This document shows positions 35,572 to 46,807 of a stretch of 64,000 bases of DNA, in pieces. The position numbers and the translations under genes were made by a program. This DNA is from Betaproteobacteria bacterium SCN1 (GTDB lineage: Bacteria > Pseudomonadota > Gammaproteobacteria > Burkholderiales > Thiobacillaceae): contig WBSF01000007.1 of the NCBI GenBank assembly GCA_008923315.1, positions 124,001-188,000 of the forward strand, written 5' to 3'. How positions within the stretch are numbered: the stretch's first letter is position 1; each line of letters opens with the position of its first letter. Under the pieces are notes generated by a model. That model saw nothing but the letters and a program-made list of their open reading frames with translations. It made no database searches and was not told the DNA's origin.

Positions 35572-37548
35572 ATGTCCGCCACCCGCCCCTTCGCCGTCCC
35601 CTGGTTCGCACTCGCCACGCTGCTCGTCGCCGGCGTCGGGGTCTGGCTGCTCGCGCCGATTCTCACGCCTTTCCTGGCCGGCGCGTTGCTGGCCTACATC
35701 TTCGACCCACTGGTGGACCGGCTGGAAGCCCGCGGCCTGTCGCGCACCACCGGGACGGTCGTCGTCATCGTGCTCGCCGGCCTCGCCGTATTCGGGCTGC
35801 TGCTGGTGGCGCTGCCGCTATTTCAGGGCCAGTTCGTCGAACTCTCGCAACGCATCCCGGCTGCGATCGAACTGATCCAGACCCGTTTCCTGCCCTGGCT
35901 GGCGCAGACATTCGGCATCGCGGTCGATCCCAATCTGGATGCCCTGAAAACCTGGCTCACCGACAAGGCTGCGCAGAACGGCGCCGACTGGCTGCCCACC
36001 CTGCAGACCGGTGCGCTGGCGGCCGTTGGCATCCTCGCCAATCTGCTGCTGATTCCTGTGGTGATGTTCTATCTGCTGCGCGACTGGGATGTGATGGTCG
36101 ACCGCGTGGCCGCGCTCACGCCCCGGCCCTGGCTGGCTGCGGTCACCCGCATCGCGCGCGCGATGGACGCCGTGGTCGGCGAATTCCTGCGCGGGCAACT
36201 GTCGGTGATGCTGGCGCTGTCGGTCTACTACGTGCTGGCGCTGTGGCTGGCCGGCCTCGATTACGCGCTGCCGATCGGCCTCCTGACCGGGGTACTGTCC
36301 TTCGTGCCCTTCCTCGGCTTCGGCCTCGGCATGCTGCTGGCGCTGCTGGTGGCGCTGCTGCAGTTCGCCGACTGGACCGGGGTGGCCTGGGTGGCGGGCA
36401 TCTACCTGGGCGGCCAGCTGCTCGAAAGCTACGTATTCACCCCGCGCCTGGTCGGCGAACGGGTGGGCCTGCACCCGGTGGCGGTCATTTTCGCACTGGC
36501 CGCCTTCGGCCAGGTGTTCGGCTTCGTCGGCGTGCTGCTGGCGGTGCCGCTGGCCGCGATCCTGCTGGTGGCGCTGCGCGAACTGCGCGGCGTCTACACG
36601 GCCAGCGCGTTCTACAGCGGCGGCTATAATGCCGCCTCTTTTCACGCCCCCGATCCCGCCATGGCTCCGCCTCTGCTCGAATCGCACATCACGTCACTGC
36701 CGCTCGTCCATCGCGGCAAGGTGCGCGACATCTACGCCGTAGGCGACGACAGGCTGCTGATCGTGACGACCGACCGGCTGTCCGCCTTCGACGTGGTGAT
36801 GCCGACGCCGATTCCGGGCAAGGGGGCGGTCCTGACAAAGGTTTCAGCCTTCTGGTTCGACCGCCTGAAAACCATCGTACCGAACCAGGCGCTCGATATC
36901 GAACCCGAATCGGTGGTGGCGGACAACGAACGCGATCAGGTTGCAGGTCGCGCCATCGTGGTGAGGAAACTCAAGGCGCTGCCGGTGGAAGCCATCGTGC
37001 GCGGTTATCTGGTCGGGTCCGGCTGGAAGGAATACCTGGCCAGCCAGTCGGTCTGCGGCATTGCCCTGCCGCCCGGCCTCAGACAGGCCGATCGCCTGCC
37101 CGAACCGATCTTCACCCCCTCGACCAAGGCGGCCGTGGGGGCGCACGACGAGAACATCAGTTTCGAGGCGACCGCGGCGCTGATCGGCGTCGAGCTGGCC
37201 GCCCAGGTCCGCGACGTAAGCCTTGCCCTGTACAAGGCGGCCGCGGAGTATGCACTTACACGCGGCATCATCATCGCCGACACCAAGTTCGAATTCGGGC
37301 TCGACGCGGCTGGCCGGCTGGTATGGATCGACGAAGCACTGACGCCCGATTCCTCGCGATTCTGGCCGGCGGACCAGTACCGGCCGGGCAGCAACCCGCC
37401 CAGTTTCGACAAGCAGTTCGTCCGCGACTGGCTGGAAGCCAGCGGCTGGAACAAGCAGCCGCCGGGGCCGGCGCTGCCGCCCGAGATTGTCGCCCGGACG
37501 GCCGAGAAATACGGCGAGGCGATGACGCGGCTGCTCGCCGCAGACTGA
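35572..37548 (+). CDS. AI-2E-family (PerM) permease reading frame continuing without a stop into purC
   Basis: One 658-codon open frame. Residues 1-~352 are an AI-2E/PerM family permease with about eight membrane helices ([74 protein letters not shown]), the expected family length. The frame then runs through [18 protein letters not shown] straight into the start of PurC. Either the permease stop codon has been lost, giving a natural fusion, or a one-base sequence error hides it: a TAA lies out of frame at 36627. A separate purC start is annotated below. No ribosome-binding site precedes the ATG at 35572; TATTTT 8 bp upstream hints at a near-leaderless message. Confidence 0.7.
   Translation: MSATRPFAVPWFALATLLVAGVGVWLLAPILTPFLAGALLAYIFDPLVDRLEARGLSRTTGTVVVIVLAGLAVFGLLLVALPLFQGQFVELSQRIPAAIELIQTRFLPWLAQTFGIAVDPNLDALKTWLTDKAAQNGADWLPTLQTGALAAVGILANLLLIPVVMFYLLRDWDVMVDRVAALTPRPWLAAVTRIARAMDAVVGEFLRGQLSVMLALSVYYVLALWLAGLDYALPIGLLTGVLSFVPFLGFGLGMLLALLVALLQFADWTGVAWVAGIYLGGQLLESYVFTPRLVGERVGLHPVAVIFALAAFGQVFGFVGVLLAVPLAAILLVALRELRGVYTASAFYSGGYNAASFHAPDPAMAPPLLESHITSLPLVHRGKVRDIYAVGDDRLLIVTTDRLSAFDVVMPTPIPGKGAVLTKVSAFWFDRLKTIVPNQALDIEPESVVADNERDQVAGRAIVVRKLKALPVEAIVRGYLVGSGWKEYLASQSVCGIALPPGLRQADRLPEPIFTPSTKAAVGAHDENISFEATAALIGVELAAQVRDVSLALYKAAAEYALTRGIIIADTKFEFGLDAAGRLVWIDEALTPDSSRFWPADQYRPGSNPPSFDKQFVRDWLEASGWNKQPPGPALPPEIVARTAEKYGEAMTRLLAAD
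36625..36630 (+). promoter_or_regulatory. Probable -10 box of purC inside the permease frame
   Basis: A perfect TATAAT followed by GCCGCCT lies 31 bp before the purC ATG, matching the position of the purE -10 box. No clear -35 element is present. Confidence 0.45.
36661..37548 (+). CDS. purC: Phosphoribosylaminoimidazole-succinocarboxamide synthase
   Basis: A 295-residue SAICAR synthetase if translated from the ATG at 36661. The N-terminus [20 protein letters not shown] and the segment [20 protein letters not shown] are family signatures. So are [28 protein letters not shown] and [12 protein letters not shown]. It joins CAIR to aspartate in purine synthesis. It lies in the same frame as the upstream permease with no stop codon between, so it may be made separately, as a fusion, or both. 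A TATAAT box 31 bp upstream supports independent expression. Confidence 0.93.
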   Translation: MAPPLLESHITSLPLVHRGKVRDIYAVGDDRLLIVTTDRLSAFDVVMPTPIPGKGAVLTKVSAFWFDRLKTIVPNQALDIEPESVVADNERDQVAGRAIVVRKLKALPVEAIVRGYLVGSGWKEYLASQSVCGIALPPGLRQADRLPEPIFTPSTKAAVGAHDENISFEATAALIGVELAAQVRDVSLALYKAAAEYALTRGIIIADTKFEFGLDAAGRLVWIDEALTPDSSRFWPADQYRPGSNPPSFDKQFVRDWLEASGWNKQPPGPALPPEIVARTAEKYGEAMTRLLAAD

Positions 37549-37557
37549 ACTACCTCG

Positions 37558-38316
37558 TCACTTGAGGGTGGCGTTGAGAAAATCCGCCACGGCCGCGACC
37601 ATCTGGGCCTCGTGGCCGGCATAGAAATGGTCGGTGTTGGCCACCACCTGCTGCACGGAGGCCTTGTTCGCAAAGCTTTTCTTGCGCTGGGCGGCCTGAT
37701 CGAGCACCGGTTTCAGGTCGCCGTCGCCATACAGATCGAGAATCGGCACGCCAACCTTGGCGTAATCGCCGAACGAGGCGCCAAGACTGGCCCAGGCCTT
37801 CACCGCGGGATCCGGCTTGTCGGCGAAATACGTCAGGCTCATGCGCGCGCCCATGCTGTGCGACACGACGGCAATGTCCTTGTAACCCTTTTCCTTCAGA
37901 AAGGCCACGGCCAGACCAATACGCTCGGCCGCCTCCGGAAAGGTCGGCGGATACGCCTCGCCCTTGGCATCGGCCGCCAGAATGGGCATCTGGATCGACA
38001 AGGTCGTGAAACCGCGATCGGCCAGTTCGATGCGGAGCGTGCCGACCATGCCCCAGTCAGGGTGAATACCCAGACCGTGCACGACGACGACAGCCTTGTC
38101 GCTGCCCGAAACCGGCGTGAACAGGCCCAGAAACTTGTGATGCGCACGGGTCTGCAGATAGACCGCGTCGCCGACGACCAGGCCCGGCACGACCTCGTCG
38201 GCCCATTTTTTCTCGCGGGCGTAGTCCGCCGTATCCGCCGCCGCGGTCATGGAAAGACACAATGCCCACAGGCCAACCAGCCATTTCCCGAAAGGATTTT
38301 GCTTCATCTGCTTCAT
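37558..38316 (-). CDS. Exported alpha/beta-hydrolase-fold protein (DUF3530-like)
   Basis: A 252-residue protein with a signal peptide (KWLVGLWALCLSMTAAA) and an alpha/beta hydrolase fold. The nucleophile elbow is SHSMGARMS, an oxyanion region precedes it at VVHGLGIHPDWG, and a C-terminal DHFYAGHE supplies the likely catalytic His. The Asp is probably in DLYGDGD. AGGAGG precedes the first ATG at a good distance. It converges on purC with 9 bp between stops. The substrate is unknown. Confidence 0.78.
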   Translation of the reverse strand: MKQMKQNPFGKWLVGLWALCLSMTAAADTADYAREKKWADEVVPGLVVGDAVYLQTRAHHKFLGLFTPVSGSDKAVVVVHGLGIHPDWGMVGTLRIELADRGFTTLSIQMPILAADAKGEAYPPTFPEAAERIGLAVAFLKEKGYKDIAVVSHSMGARMSLTYFADKPDPAVKAWASLGASFGDYAKVGVPILDLYGDGDLKPVLDQAAQRKKSFANKASVQQVVANTDHFYAGHEAQMVAAVADFLNATLK

Positions 38317-38412
38317 CTCCTGCCTCCTGCGCGTTAAAGTTTGGACTTCGTCTGCCCGATAATTCAACGAAATCGTGGTTTTATCAATCGCATTCATCCA
38401 CATTAGTCGAAA

Positions 38413-39540
<1,128 letters not shown>

Positions 39541-39545
39541 GCGTC

Positions 39546-42074
39546 ATGTCGAGTCATGCGACGCTCGACTGGCTGCGGCGTCTGAAACGCCGGGTCAATG
39601 CGCGTCCCGACACCGAATTCCAGCAGGCCCTGATCCGTTTCATCATCGGCGTCATCTCCTACGCCTACTTCAGTTCGAGCTGGTTCAACCACCCGAACTT
39701 CATCTACTCGAGCATCCATTTCGTCGCGCTGTTCTTCATCACCACCTCGGCACTGATCCTCGCCGGCACGCTGGCCGACCCGAGCGTTTCGCCAGTGCGC
39801 CGGCTGTTCGGCGCGATCGTGGACTTCCTGACCGCGTCTTTCCTGCTCCTGATGGGGGGCGAGACCTCGGCGCCGCTGGTGGGCATCTACCTCTGGGTGA
39901 CGCTGGGCAACGGCTTCCGCTACGGCGTGCCCTATATGTATTTCTCCACCCTCCTGAGTGCGGTGGGGTTCGGCTCGGTGCTCGCGTTCAACCCGTTCTG
40001 GCACCAGCATCTGGCACTCGGCATCGGCATCCTGTTCACGATGATCATCGTGCCGCTGTACGCAGCATCGCTCACGCGCCAGCTGCACTCCGCGGTCAAG
40101 CGCGCGAACGAGGCCAATCAGGCCAAATCTTCGTTCCTGGCCAACATGAGCCATGAACTGCGCACGCCGCTGAACGGCGTCATCGGCGTGGCCGACCTCC
40201 TCACCGCGACCCGGCTCGACAAGGAACAGCAGGAATTCGCCCAGATCATCCGCGCCTCCGCCCATACCCTGCTCGAACTGATCGAGAACGTGCTCGACAT
40301 CTCGCGCATCGAGGCCGGACGCCTGTCGACCAGCCAGGAAGACTTCGACCTGCACCGGCTGGTCAACGGCACCGTGGCCATGATGGAACCGCAGGCCCAG
40401 GGCAAGGGACTCGCCCTTGCCTCGCACATCGCGCCGCAGACCCCCTTCCATCTGAACGGCGACGGACGCCACCTGCGCCAGATCCTCATCAATCTGGTCG
40501 GCAACGCGATCAAATTCACCGAACACGGGCGGGTCGACGTCTACATCCGGCCGGTCGGCCAGAGTCACCAGCCGCAGCGGTTGCGCTTCGAAGTCGTCGA
40601 TACGGGCATCGGCATCCCGCACGCCGCCCAGGCCCGCATCTTCGAAAGCTTCACCCAGGCCGATCCGTCGATCACGCGCCGCTTCGGCGGCAGCGGACTC
40701 GGCACCACCATCGCCAAGCAGCTGGTCGAGGCGCTGGGCGGCCAGATCGGATTGCACAGCCGCGAGGGCGAAGGGTCGACGTTCTGGTTCGAACTGCCGT
40801 TCGGGCTGACGGACGCGTCCGACGCGCCCCAAGCGCAGTTCGACGCACCGATGCGCGTCGCCGTCCTGACGGGCGGCGACCTGTCAGGCCGCCTGCAGAC
40901 GATGATCCGCAGCTGGCACGCAGAACCGGTGCTGGTCGCCAATACCACGCGGCTGGCCGCCGAACTCGCCGCCGCGCCCGCCGGCAGCCCGCGATTGGGA
41001 GCGGTCGTGGTCGAACGCGCGGTCCTGCCCGGCGATCCCAGCGCATTCCTGCGTCTGCTGCGCGACGACCCCGGCCTTGCCAGCCTGCCCATCATCCTGA
41101 TCGAATCCGACACCGCCACGCCGCCCACGCGCGATACGCAATGGGTACGGGACGGTTTTGCATCCGTGCTGCGCACGCCGGTGAACGCGACACTGCTGTT
41201 CAACGCGATTCACGCCGTGGTCAGCCAGGACATGCCGGAAAACGTGGTCTCGCTGGGCAGTCGCCTGCAGTCGTCCGGCGCCCCGGCAGCCGGCCTGAAC
41301 ATCCTGGTGGCGGAAGACAATCCGGTGAACCAGCGCGTGATCCGCGGCCTGCTCGAACATGCCGGGCACAAGACCTGGCTCGCCCACGATGGCGAAGAGG
41401 CCCTCGCCATGCTCGATGCGGACGAACGGGCTTACGACCTCGCCATCATCGACATGCACATGCCACAGCTTTCCGGGCCGGAAGTCGTGCAGCGCTGGCG
41501 TTTCCTGGAAAGATCGCATCTCCCCATCATCATGCTGACCGCCGACGCCCGCGCCGAAGCGCAGGCTGCCTGCGAAGAGGCCGGGGCGGATACCTTCCTC
41601 ACCAAGCCCGTCAACAGCCGCGAATTGCTGGATGTCGTCGGCCGTCTGGTCAAGAAACCCGACACGGCACCCGCACCGGCCGAGCAGGCCGCCAAACGTG
41701 CGGCGGAAACCTCCTTGCTGGAAGAAAGCGTACTCGACGAACTGGCGCAGCTTGGCGGTCCCGGCTTCGTCGACGATCTGCTCGGCAGCTTCGTCACCGA
41801 CAGCGCCCGCGCCCTGCGCGATGTCGAACGCGCGCTGGATGCCCGGGATTACAGCCAATGGCACGATCAGTTGCACATGCTGAAAGGCGGCGCCAGCGAT
41901 ATCGGCGCCTACCGGCTGGCGGAATTGTGTGCGGAAGCGGAACGGCTCAAGCCTTTCGAACTGGCCGTGCCGCTGGCGCATACACGGCTCGATGCCGTGC
42001 GCGAAGGTCTGGAAGCCGCACGGACCGCGCTGGACGCCTACCAGGCCGGCCGCTTACGCGCGGAGCGCGTGTGA
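39546..42074 (+). CDS. rpfC: RpfC-type hybrid sensor histidine kinase (DSF receptor)
   Basis: An 842-residue hybrid kinase. The N-terminal ~190 residues carry about five membrane helices (FIIGVISYAYFSS, SIHFVALFFITTSALILAG, YFSTLLSAVGFGSVLAF, LGIGILFTMIIVPLYAA). Then come a HisKA domain (SSFLANMSHELRTPLNGVIG), an HATPase domain (ATP-lid GSGLGTTIAKQLVE), a receiver domain (ILVAEDNPVNQRVIR, phosphoacceptor in AIIDMHMPQLSG) and a C-terminal Hpt domain (HDQLHMLKGGASDIGA). This order is that of Xanthomonas RpfC. It overlaps the 3' end of rpfF by 21 bp, tail to tail. Confidence 0.9.
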   Translation: MSSHATLDWLRRLKRRVNARPDTEFQQALIRFIIGVISYAYFSSSWFNHPNFIYSSIHFVALFFITTSALILAGTLADPSVSPVRRLFGAIVDFLTASFLLLMGGETSAPLVGIYLWVTLGNGFRYGVPYMYFSTLLSAVGFGSVLAFNPFWHQHLALGIGILFTMIIVPLYAASLTRQLHSAVKRANEANQAKSSFLANMSHELRTPLNGVIGVADLLTATRLDKEQQEFAQIIRASAHTLLELIENVLDISRIEAGRLSTSQEDFDLHRLVNGTVAMMEPQAQGKGLALASHIAPQTPFHLNGDGRHLRQILINLVGNAIKFTEHGRVDVYIRPVGQSHQPQRLRFEVVDTGIGIPHAAQARIFESFTQADPSITRRFGGSGLGTTIAKQLVEALGGQIGLHSREGEGSTFWFELPFGLTDASDAPQAQFDAPMRVAVLTGGDLSGRLQTMIRSWHAEPVLVANTTRLAAELAAAPAGSPRLGAVVVERAVLPGDPSAFLRLLRDDPGLASLPIILIESDTATPPTRDTQWVRDGFASVLRTPVNATLLFNAIHAVVSQDMPENVVSLGSRLQSSGAPAAGLNILVAEDNPVNQRVIRGLLEHAGHKTWLAHDGEEALAMLDADERAYDLAIIDMHMPQLSGPEVVQRWRFLERSHLPIIMLTADARAEAQAACEEAGADTFLTKPVNSRELLDVVGRLVKKPDTAPAPAEQAAKRAAETSLLEESVLDELAQLGGPGFVDDLLGSFVTDSARALRDVERALDARDYSQWHDQLHMLKGGASDIGAYRLAELCAEAERLKPFELAVPLAHTRLDAVREGLEAARTALDAYQAGRLRAERV

Positions 42075-42950
42075 GGCCTCGGTCGAATCCGCCTTCCCGC
42101 TCTGGCGCGTGATCAGGCGCTCCATCATCCGCAGATCTTTCGGCTCGAGACGCAAGGCCGCATCGACCCAGATATCCGCAATGCGCATGAGCTCCGCGTA
42201 GGCGATCGGCTGGATTTCCTCGCGCGCGCAACGCAGGGCAAAAGCGCCGTTGCGCGCCCGCGCCTCGCGGCGAATGTAATCGTGTACGGCCTGCTCGCCC
42301 TCGCCCGGTTCGGCCAGCACGTCCACCACGCCCAGCGCATGCAGTTCTTCCGCCAGATAGAGGCGGCCGCTCAGGATGATGTTTTCGGCCTTCTGGAAAC
42401 CCACACGACGCCCCAGGAGGCTCAGTGCGCCCATGCCCGGAAACAGGTTGAACAGGATTTCGGGAAAGCCCAGCTTGGTGCCGCGTTCGGCGATCAGCAC
42501 ATTGCCGGACAGCGCGCATTCGAAGCCGCCGCCCAGCGCGTCGCCCTGCACCAGGGAGATCGTCTTCAGCACGGGACGATTCAGGTGAACCGCATTGAGA
42601 TACAGCGGCTCGATGCAGGCCTTGGCGTACTGCGACAGGCGGTCGCGGTCGCCCGCCGCGATCAGGTCCGCGAACCGGTTGAGGTCGCCGCCGTAATTGA
42701 ACACGTCCGGATGCGAGGATGCCGTCACCATGTAGCGCACATCGGGCTGTTTCGGATCGTCGATCTGGCTGGCGACGCTGTGGCACCAGCTCAGGAGCTC
42801 CTGCAGCAGGGTCGGCGTGAAACACGGACGCGGCTCGGAATGCATGTAGCCCCAGGATGTCTGACTGTGCGGGTCAAAATACGTGGTGAGCTGCGAATAA
42901 TCGTTTTGCTGGGGTTGCAGCGTGTTACGAACAGCCTGCAAATGCGCCAT
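42054..42950 (-). CDS. rpfF: RpfF-type DSF synthase (crotonase superfamily)
   Basis: A 298-residue crotonase-fold enzyme. The two catalytic glutamates of RpfF are in place: Glu144 in GGGFECALS and Glu164 in GFPEILFNLFPGMGA. The flanking stretches SSHPDVFNYGGDLN and SGRLYLAEELHALGVVD are also RpfF-like. It makes cis-2-unsaturated fatty acid signals (DSF) from acyl-ACP. The N-terminal ~30 residues before the fold are typical of RpfF and absent from ordinary enoyl-CoA hydratases. GGAGA lies 7 bases before the ATG. With rpfG and rpfC it completes a quorum-sensing circuit. Confidence 0.9.
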   Translation of the reverse strand: MAHLQAVRNTLQPQQNDYSQLTTYFDPHSQTSWGYMHSEPRPCFTPTLLQELLSWCHSVASQIDDPKQPDVRYMVTASSHPDVFNYGGDLNRFADLIAAGDRDRLSQYAKACIEPLYLNAVHLNRPVLKTISLVQGDALGGGFECALSGNVLIAERGTKLGFPEILFNLFPGMGALSLLGRRVGFQKAENIILSGRLYLAEELHALGVVDVLAEPGEGEQAVHDYIRREARARNGAFALRCAREEIQPIAYAELMRIADIWVDAALRLEPKDLRMMERLITRQSGKADSTEASHALRA

Positions 42951-43107
42951 GAGACTTCTCCACGTGAATTGCCGGGCACCGTCGGACGGTGTATAGGCGA
43001 AGACTAGCGCGCGGCGTGCGGCAGCTCAAGCTCAGGATCGTGAAATTTTGCGCGCTTGCAACAAAGCGACCGACGCCGGTAATTTTTCGCAGATCGCGAA
43101 CGCGGCT

Positions 43108-43914
43108 TCAGAAGGTCCACAGCATGCGGATGGCAAGCACCAGCAGCAGCAGCGCGAAGATCCGTTTCAGCCGGCGAACCGGCAGGCGGTGGCTGGTCCA
43201 GGCGCCCAGCGGGGCGGTGAGCACGCTGCCGGCGACGATACCGGCGAGCGCGGGCAGGTAGACGAATCCCAGACTGCCGGCCGGCAAACCCGCCGCATGT
43301 CGCCCTCCGACGACATAACCGGCCGCGCCCGCAAGCGCAATGGGAAAGCCGATTGCCGCCGACGTGCCGATCGCCCGGTGCAGCGGAATGTTGTGGAACA
43401 GCATGAACGGCACCGACAGCGTGCCACCGCCGATGCCCACCCAGCTCGACACCAGACCGATCACCGAGCCGGCCAGCGTGGTGCCGGCGCGCCCCGGCAT
43501 CGCGCGATGCGGCGCAGGCCTGAAATCGAGCCACATCTGGATGGCGGCGTAGAACAGGAAGGCCACGAAGAACACCTTGAGCACTGTGGCCGGCACGCGG
43601 GACGCCAGGAGCGCGCCGACAAAGGTGCCCGCCAGCACGCCGAGCGTGATGCGCCGCACCACCGTCCATTCGACCGCGCCGTGGCGATGATGCGCCCGCA
43701 CGCTGGACAGCGAGGTGAAGACGATGACGGCCAGCGAAGTCCCGAGCGCGAGTTGCGGCTCCATGCCGGCCGCCAGCCCCTGCGCATGCAACAGCACGAT
43801 GAGTACCGGAACGATGATGAGCCCGCCGCCGACACCGAGCAGACCGGCGACGAAACCGGTCGCCAGGCCCAGCGCGAAATAGCCGGCCAGCAATGCCGGC
43901 GCGAGTTCCGGCAT
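43108..43914 (-). CDS. TSUP (TauE/SafE) family membrane transporter
   Basis: A 268-residue membrane protein with about eight helices and the duplicated TSUP signature: GLLGVGGGLIIVPVLI in the first half and SWVGIGGGTLSVPFML in the second. Family members export or import sulfite, sulfonates or related organosulfur anions. Sulfite or thiosulfate-derived anions would suit a sulfur oxidiser, but the substrate is not shown. Its ATG overlaps the EVE gene stop by one base. Confidence 0.88.
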   Translation of the reverse strand: MPELAPALLAGYFALGLATGFVAGLLGVGGGLIIVPVLIVLLHAQGLAAGMEPQLALGTSLAVIVFTSLSSVRAHHRHGAVEWTVVRRITLGVLAGTFVGALLASRVPATVLKVFFVAFLFYAAIQMWLDFRPAPHRAMPGRAGTTLAGSVIGLVSSWVGIGGGTLSVPFMLFHNIPLHRAIGTSAAIGFPIALAGAAGYVVGGRHAAGLPAGSLGFVYLPALAGIVAGSVLTAPLGAWTSHRLPVRRLKRIFALLLLVLAIRMLWTF

Positions 43915-44369
43915 CAGAGTTTCTTGACGATAAAGGCGTATTCCGCAGGATCGACGGGCGTGATCGACAGGCGGTTGCCGCGCTGCAGGATGCGCATGTT
44001 GGCGAGCTCGGGATAGCCCCGGATCTCGGCCAGCGGCATCAGCCGCGTTTTCTTCACCAGCTTCACGTCCACATTGAACCAGCGCGGCGTCTCCGCCGTG
44101 GCCTTGGGGTCGAAATACTTGTCCTTGGGATCGAACTGGGTCGCGTCGGGATAGGCCAGCGTACTCACCACGGCCAGACCGGCAATGCCCGGCTCGGCGC
44201 ACGACGAGTGATAGAACAGGACCTTGTCGCCGACCTTCATCTGGTCGCGCATGAAATTGCGCGCCTGGTAGTTGCGCACGCCGTACCAGGCGACGCTTTG
44301 ATCGGGCAGGGTGGCGAGGTCGTCGATGCTGACGTCGCTCGGTTCGGATTTCATCAGCCAGAAGCGCAT
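43914..44369 (-). CDS. EVE-domain protein
   Basis: A 151-residue protein made entirely of an EVE domain (PUA-like/YTH-related fold), starting with FWLMKSEPSDVSIDDL and containing the GVRNYQARNFMRDQMKVGDKVLFYHS segment. EVE domains bind modified nucleobases in DNA or RNA; in many bacteria this stand-alone form has an unclear housekeeping role. The gene is tightly linked to a TSUP transporter downstream and follows argB by 25 bp, so it is probably operonic. Confidence 0.88.
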   Translation of the reverse strand: MRFWLMKSEPSDVSIDDLATLPDQSVAWYGVRNYQARNFMRDQMKVGDKVLFYHSSCAEPGIAGLAVVSTLAYPDATQFDPKDKYFDPKATAETPRWFNVDVKLVKKTRLMPLAEIRGYPELANMRILQRGNRLSITPVDPAEYAFIVKKL

Positions 44370-44394
44370 GAGGAACCTCGAATGTGGATCAGCG

Positions 44395-45309
<915 letters not shown>

Positions 45310-45318
45310 TTACGCCAA

Positions 45319-45343
45319 GAAAAAGGCGGCGCGCGGCCGCCTT
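45319..45343 (-). terminator. Rho-independent terminator after the Hsp20 gene
   Basis: On the minus strand AAGGCGGC pairs with GCCGCCTT around a 5-base loop and is followed by T residues. It lies 17 bp past the hsp20 stop and upstream of argB. Confidence 0.85.
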
Positions 45344-45360
45344 CGTCCCGCCGGAGCGGT

Positions 45361-45783
45361 TTACTGGATGTTGAGCCGCCTGGCCGCGACGGCCAGTTTC
45401 TTGGGCAGCGTCAGTTCCAGCACGCCGTCCTGGTACTTCGCCGACGCGGCAGTCTCGTCGACTTCGTGCTCCAGCGCGAAGCTGCGGCTGACACGGCCGA
45501 CGTAACGCTCGCGGCGCAGCATCTTTTCGCCCTCCTTCTGCCCGGCGCTCTTCTTCATCTCGGCACTGATGGAAACGGTGTTGCCGTCGATGGTGACGTG
45601 AATATCGTCCTTGGCGACGCCCGGCATGTCGGCATGCACGGCGTAGGCGCTTTCGTCTTCCTTCACATCCATGCGGATTTGAGGCAGCTCCCTGTCGGCC
45701 TGCACCGGACGGAAGAAACCGCGGAACAGGGTATCGAACGGATCATGCACTTCGAACGGGTCGTAACGGGTAACGTTGGCCAT
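45361..45783 (-). CDS. Hsp20-family small heat-shock protein
   Basis: A 140-residue alpha-crystallin-domain chaperone. It has the central domain with ADMPGVAKDDIHVTIDGNTVSI and RRERYVGRVSRSFAL, and ends LELTLPKKL, but lacks a clear IxI tail. It holds unfolding proteins under stress. AAGGAGG is well placed before the ATG. It is divergent from an ECF sigma gene (133 bp between starts). Confidence 0.93.
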   Translation of the reverse strand: MANVTRYDPFEVHDPFDTLFRGFFRPVQADRELPQIRMDVKEDESAYAVHADMPGVAKDDIHVTIDGNTVSISAEMKKSAGQKEGEKMLRRERYVGRVSRSFALEHEVDETAASAKYQDGVLELTLPKKLAVAARRLNIQ

Positions 45784-45916
45784 GGTGTCCTCCTTGAGGA
45801 AAAGTTTCGGTTGCTACCCATATGGTGCAGCGCCATGCCGTTTCAAGGGGCAAGGTTGCCGCTTTGTGCCATACCCTCCAGAATGCGCCCACCAGTCTGA
45901 CGGGACCCGAAAATAC

Positions 45917-46480
45917 ATGGACGCACTGGACGCGCAAGCCTGGCTGACCGAGCACGGCGACTACCTGTTTCGTGTCGCCCGCCGCCAGTTGCGGTCGGAC
46001 GAACAGGCCGAGGACGCCGTGCAGGAGACCCTGCTGGCTGCGCTCACCGCCCGCGACCGCTATGCGGGCGAGGCCAGCCCGCGTACCTGGCTCACCGCCA
46101 TCCTCAAGCACAAGATCGTGGATGCGATCCGGCGCCAGATGCGTGAAGTCGAGCTGCCCCGGGACGCCGACGACGAGGAGGCGGTTGACGCCTTGTTCCG
46201 GGCGGACGGGCACTGGGCGACGCCGCTTGGAGCCTGGGGCAACCCCCAGACGGCGGCCGAGCTCAATCAGTTGCGGCATGCGCTGGCCACATGTGCCGAC
46301 CGGCTGAAGCCGGCCATGGCCCAGGTTTTCAGCCTGCGTGAAATCGCCGGCATGGAAACGGAAGAAATCTGTAAGGAACTCGATATCACCCCGACCAACT
46401 GCTGGGTTCTGCTGCATCGGGCACGTCTGTTCATGCGCCAGTGCCTGGAACTGAACGGCTTTTCGGGAGCAGGCGCATGA
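45917..46480 (+). CDS. ECF-type RNA polymerase sigma factor
   Basis: A 187-residue sigma-70-family factor with only regions 2 and 4. Region 2 runs through LFRVARRQLRSDEQAEDAVQETLLAAL and TWLTAILKHKIVDAIRR. Region 4 has AQVFSLREIAGMETEEICKELDITPTNCWVLLHRAR. It overlaps the downstream zinc-finger anti-sigma gene by 4 bp (ATGA), the usual ECF pair layout, and stands directly upstream of an HvfA-type RiPP operon. Copper or oxidative control of that operon through this sigma factor is a reasonable inference. Confidence 0.9.
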   Translation: MDALDAQAWLTEHGDYLFRVARRQLRSDEQAEDAVQETLLAALTARDRYAGEASPRTWLTAILKHKIVDAIRRQMREVELPRDADDEEAVDALFRADGHWATPLGAWGNPQTAAELNQLRHALATCADRLKPAMAQVFSLREIAGMETEEICKELDITPTNCWVLLHRARLFMRQCLELNGFSGAGA

Positions 46481-46731
46481 AATGGCAAATCTCGTGCAAA
46501 GAGACTTCCGCGCTTGTCTCGCGCGCGCTGGATTCGCGCCTGCCGTTCGGCGACCGCATTGCGATGCGCCTGCATCTGGCCATCTGCCGGAATTGCGCGC
46601 GTTTCGCCCGGCAGGTACGCGAAATGCGGCAACTGTTCCAGGCGGGGGCGGACGATATCGTCTCCCCCGGCCTGCCGGACGATGCGCGCCGGCGAATCGA
46701 GGCCGCACTGCGCCGCGGCCCGGATATTTGA
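46477..46731 (+). CDS. Zinc-finger anti-sigma factor (putative)
   Basis: An 84-residue cytosolic protein with the zinc anti-sigma signature H-x3-C-x2-C (HLAICRNC, residues ~33-40) and an upstream Cys in QISCKETSALVSRALD. It has no membrane helix, so it would bind its sigma factor in the cytoplasm and release it on a redox or metal signal. The ATG lies within the sigma gene stop (4-bp overlap). An RNA-polymerase-associated role is inferred from pairing and motif. Confidence 0.8.
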   Translation: MKWQISCKETSALVSRALDSRLPFGDRIAMRLHLAICRNCARFARQVREMRQLFQAGADDIVSPGLPDDARRRIEAALRRGPDI

Positions 46732-46740
46732 GTATTTGAA

Positions 46741-46756
46741 ACCGGATTTACCCGGT
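46741..46756 (+). promoter_or_regulatory. Inverted repeat upstream of the HvfA-type precursor gene
   Basis: ACCGG (46741-46745) and CCGGT (46752-46756) lie 52 bp before the precursor start, in the 76-bp gap after the anti-sigma gene. It may be part of an operator or promoter for separate, higher expression of the precursor. This is only a pattern observation. Confidence 0.35.
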
Positions 46757-46807
46757 ATGTTGGCAGTACGCCGTCTGGCACCCCCACCCACCCAAAGGAG
46801 AGAAAGC

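Noticed and set aside
34803-36629. Plus-strand frame of about 608 codons across purM and the permease
   Set aside because: It combines antisense purM with an out-of-frame reading of the permease; no family resemblance.
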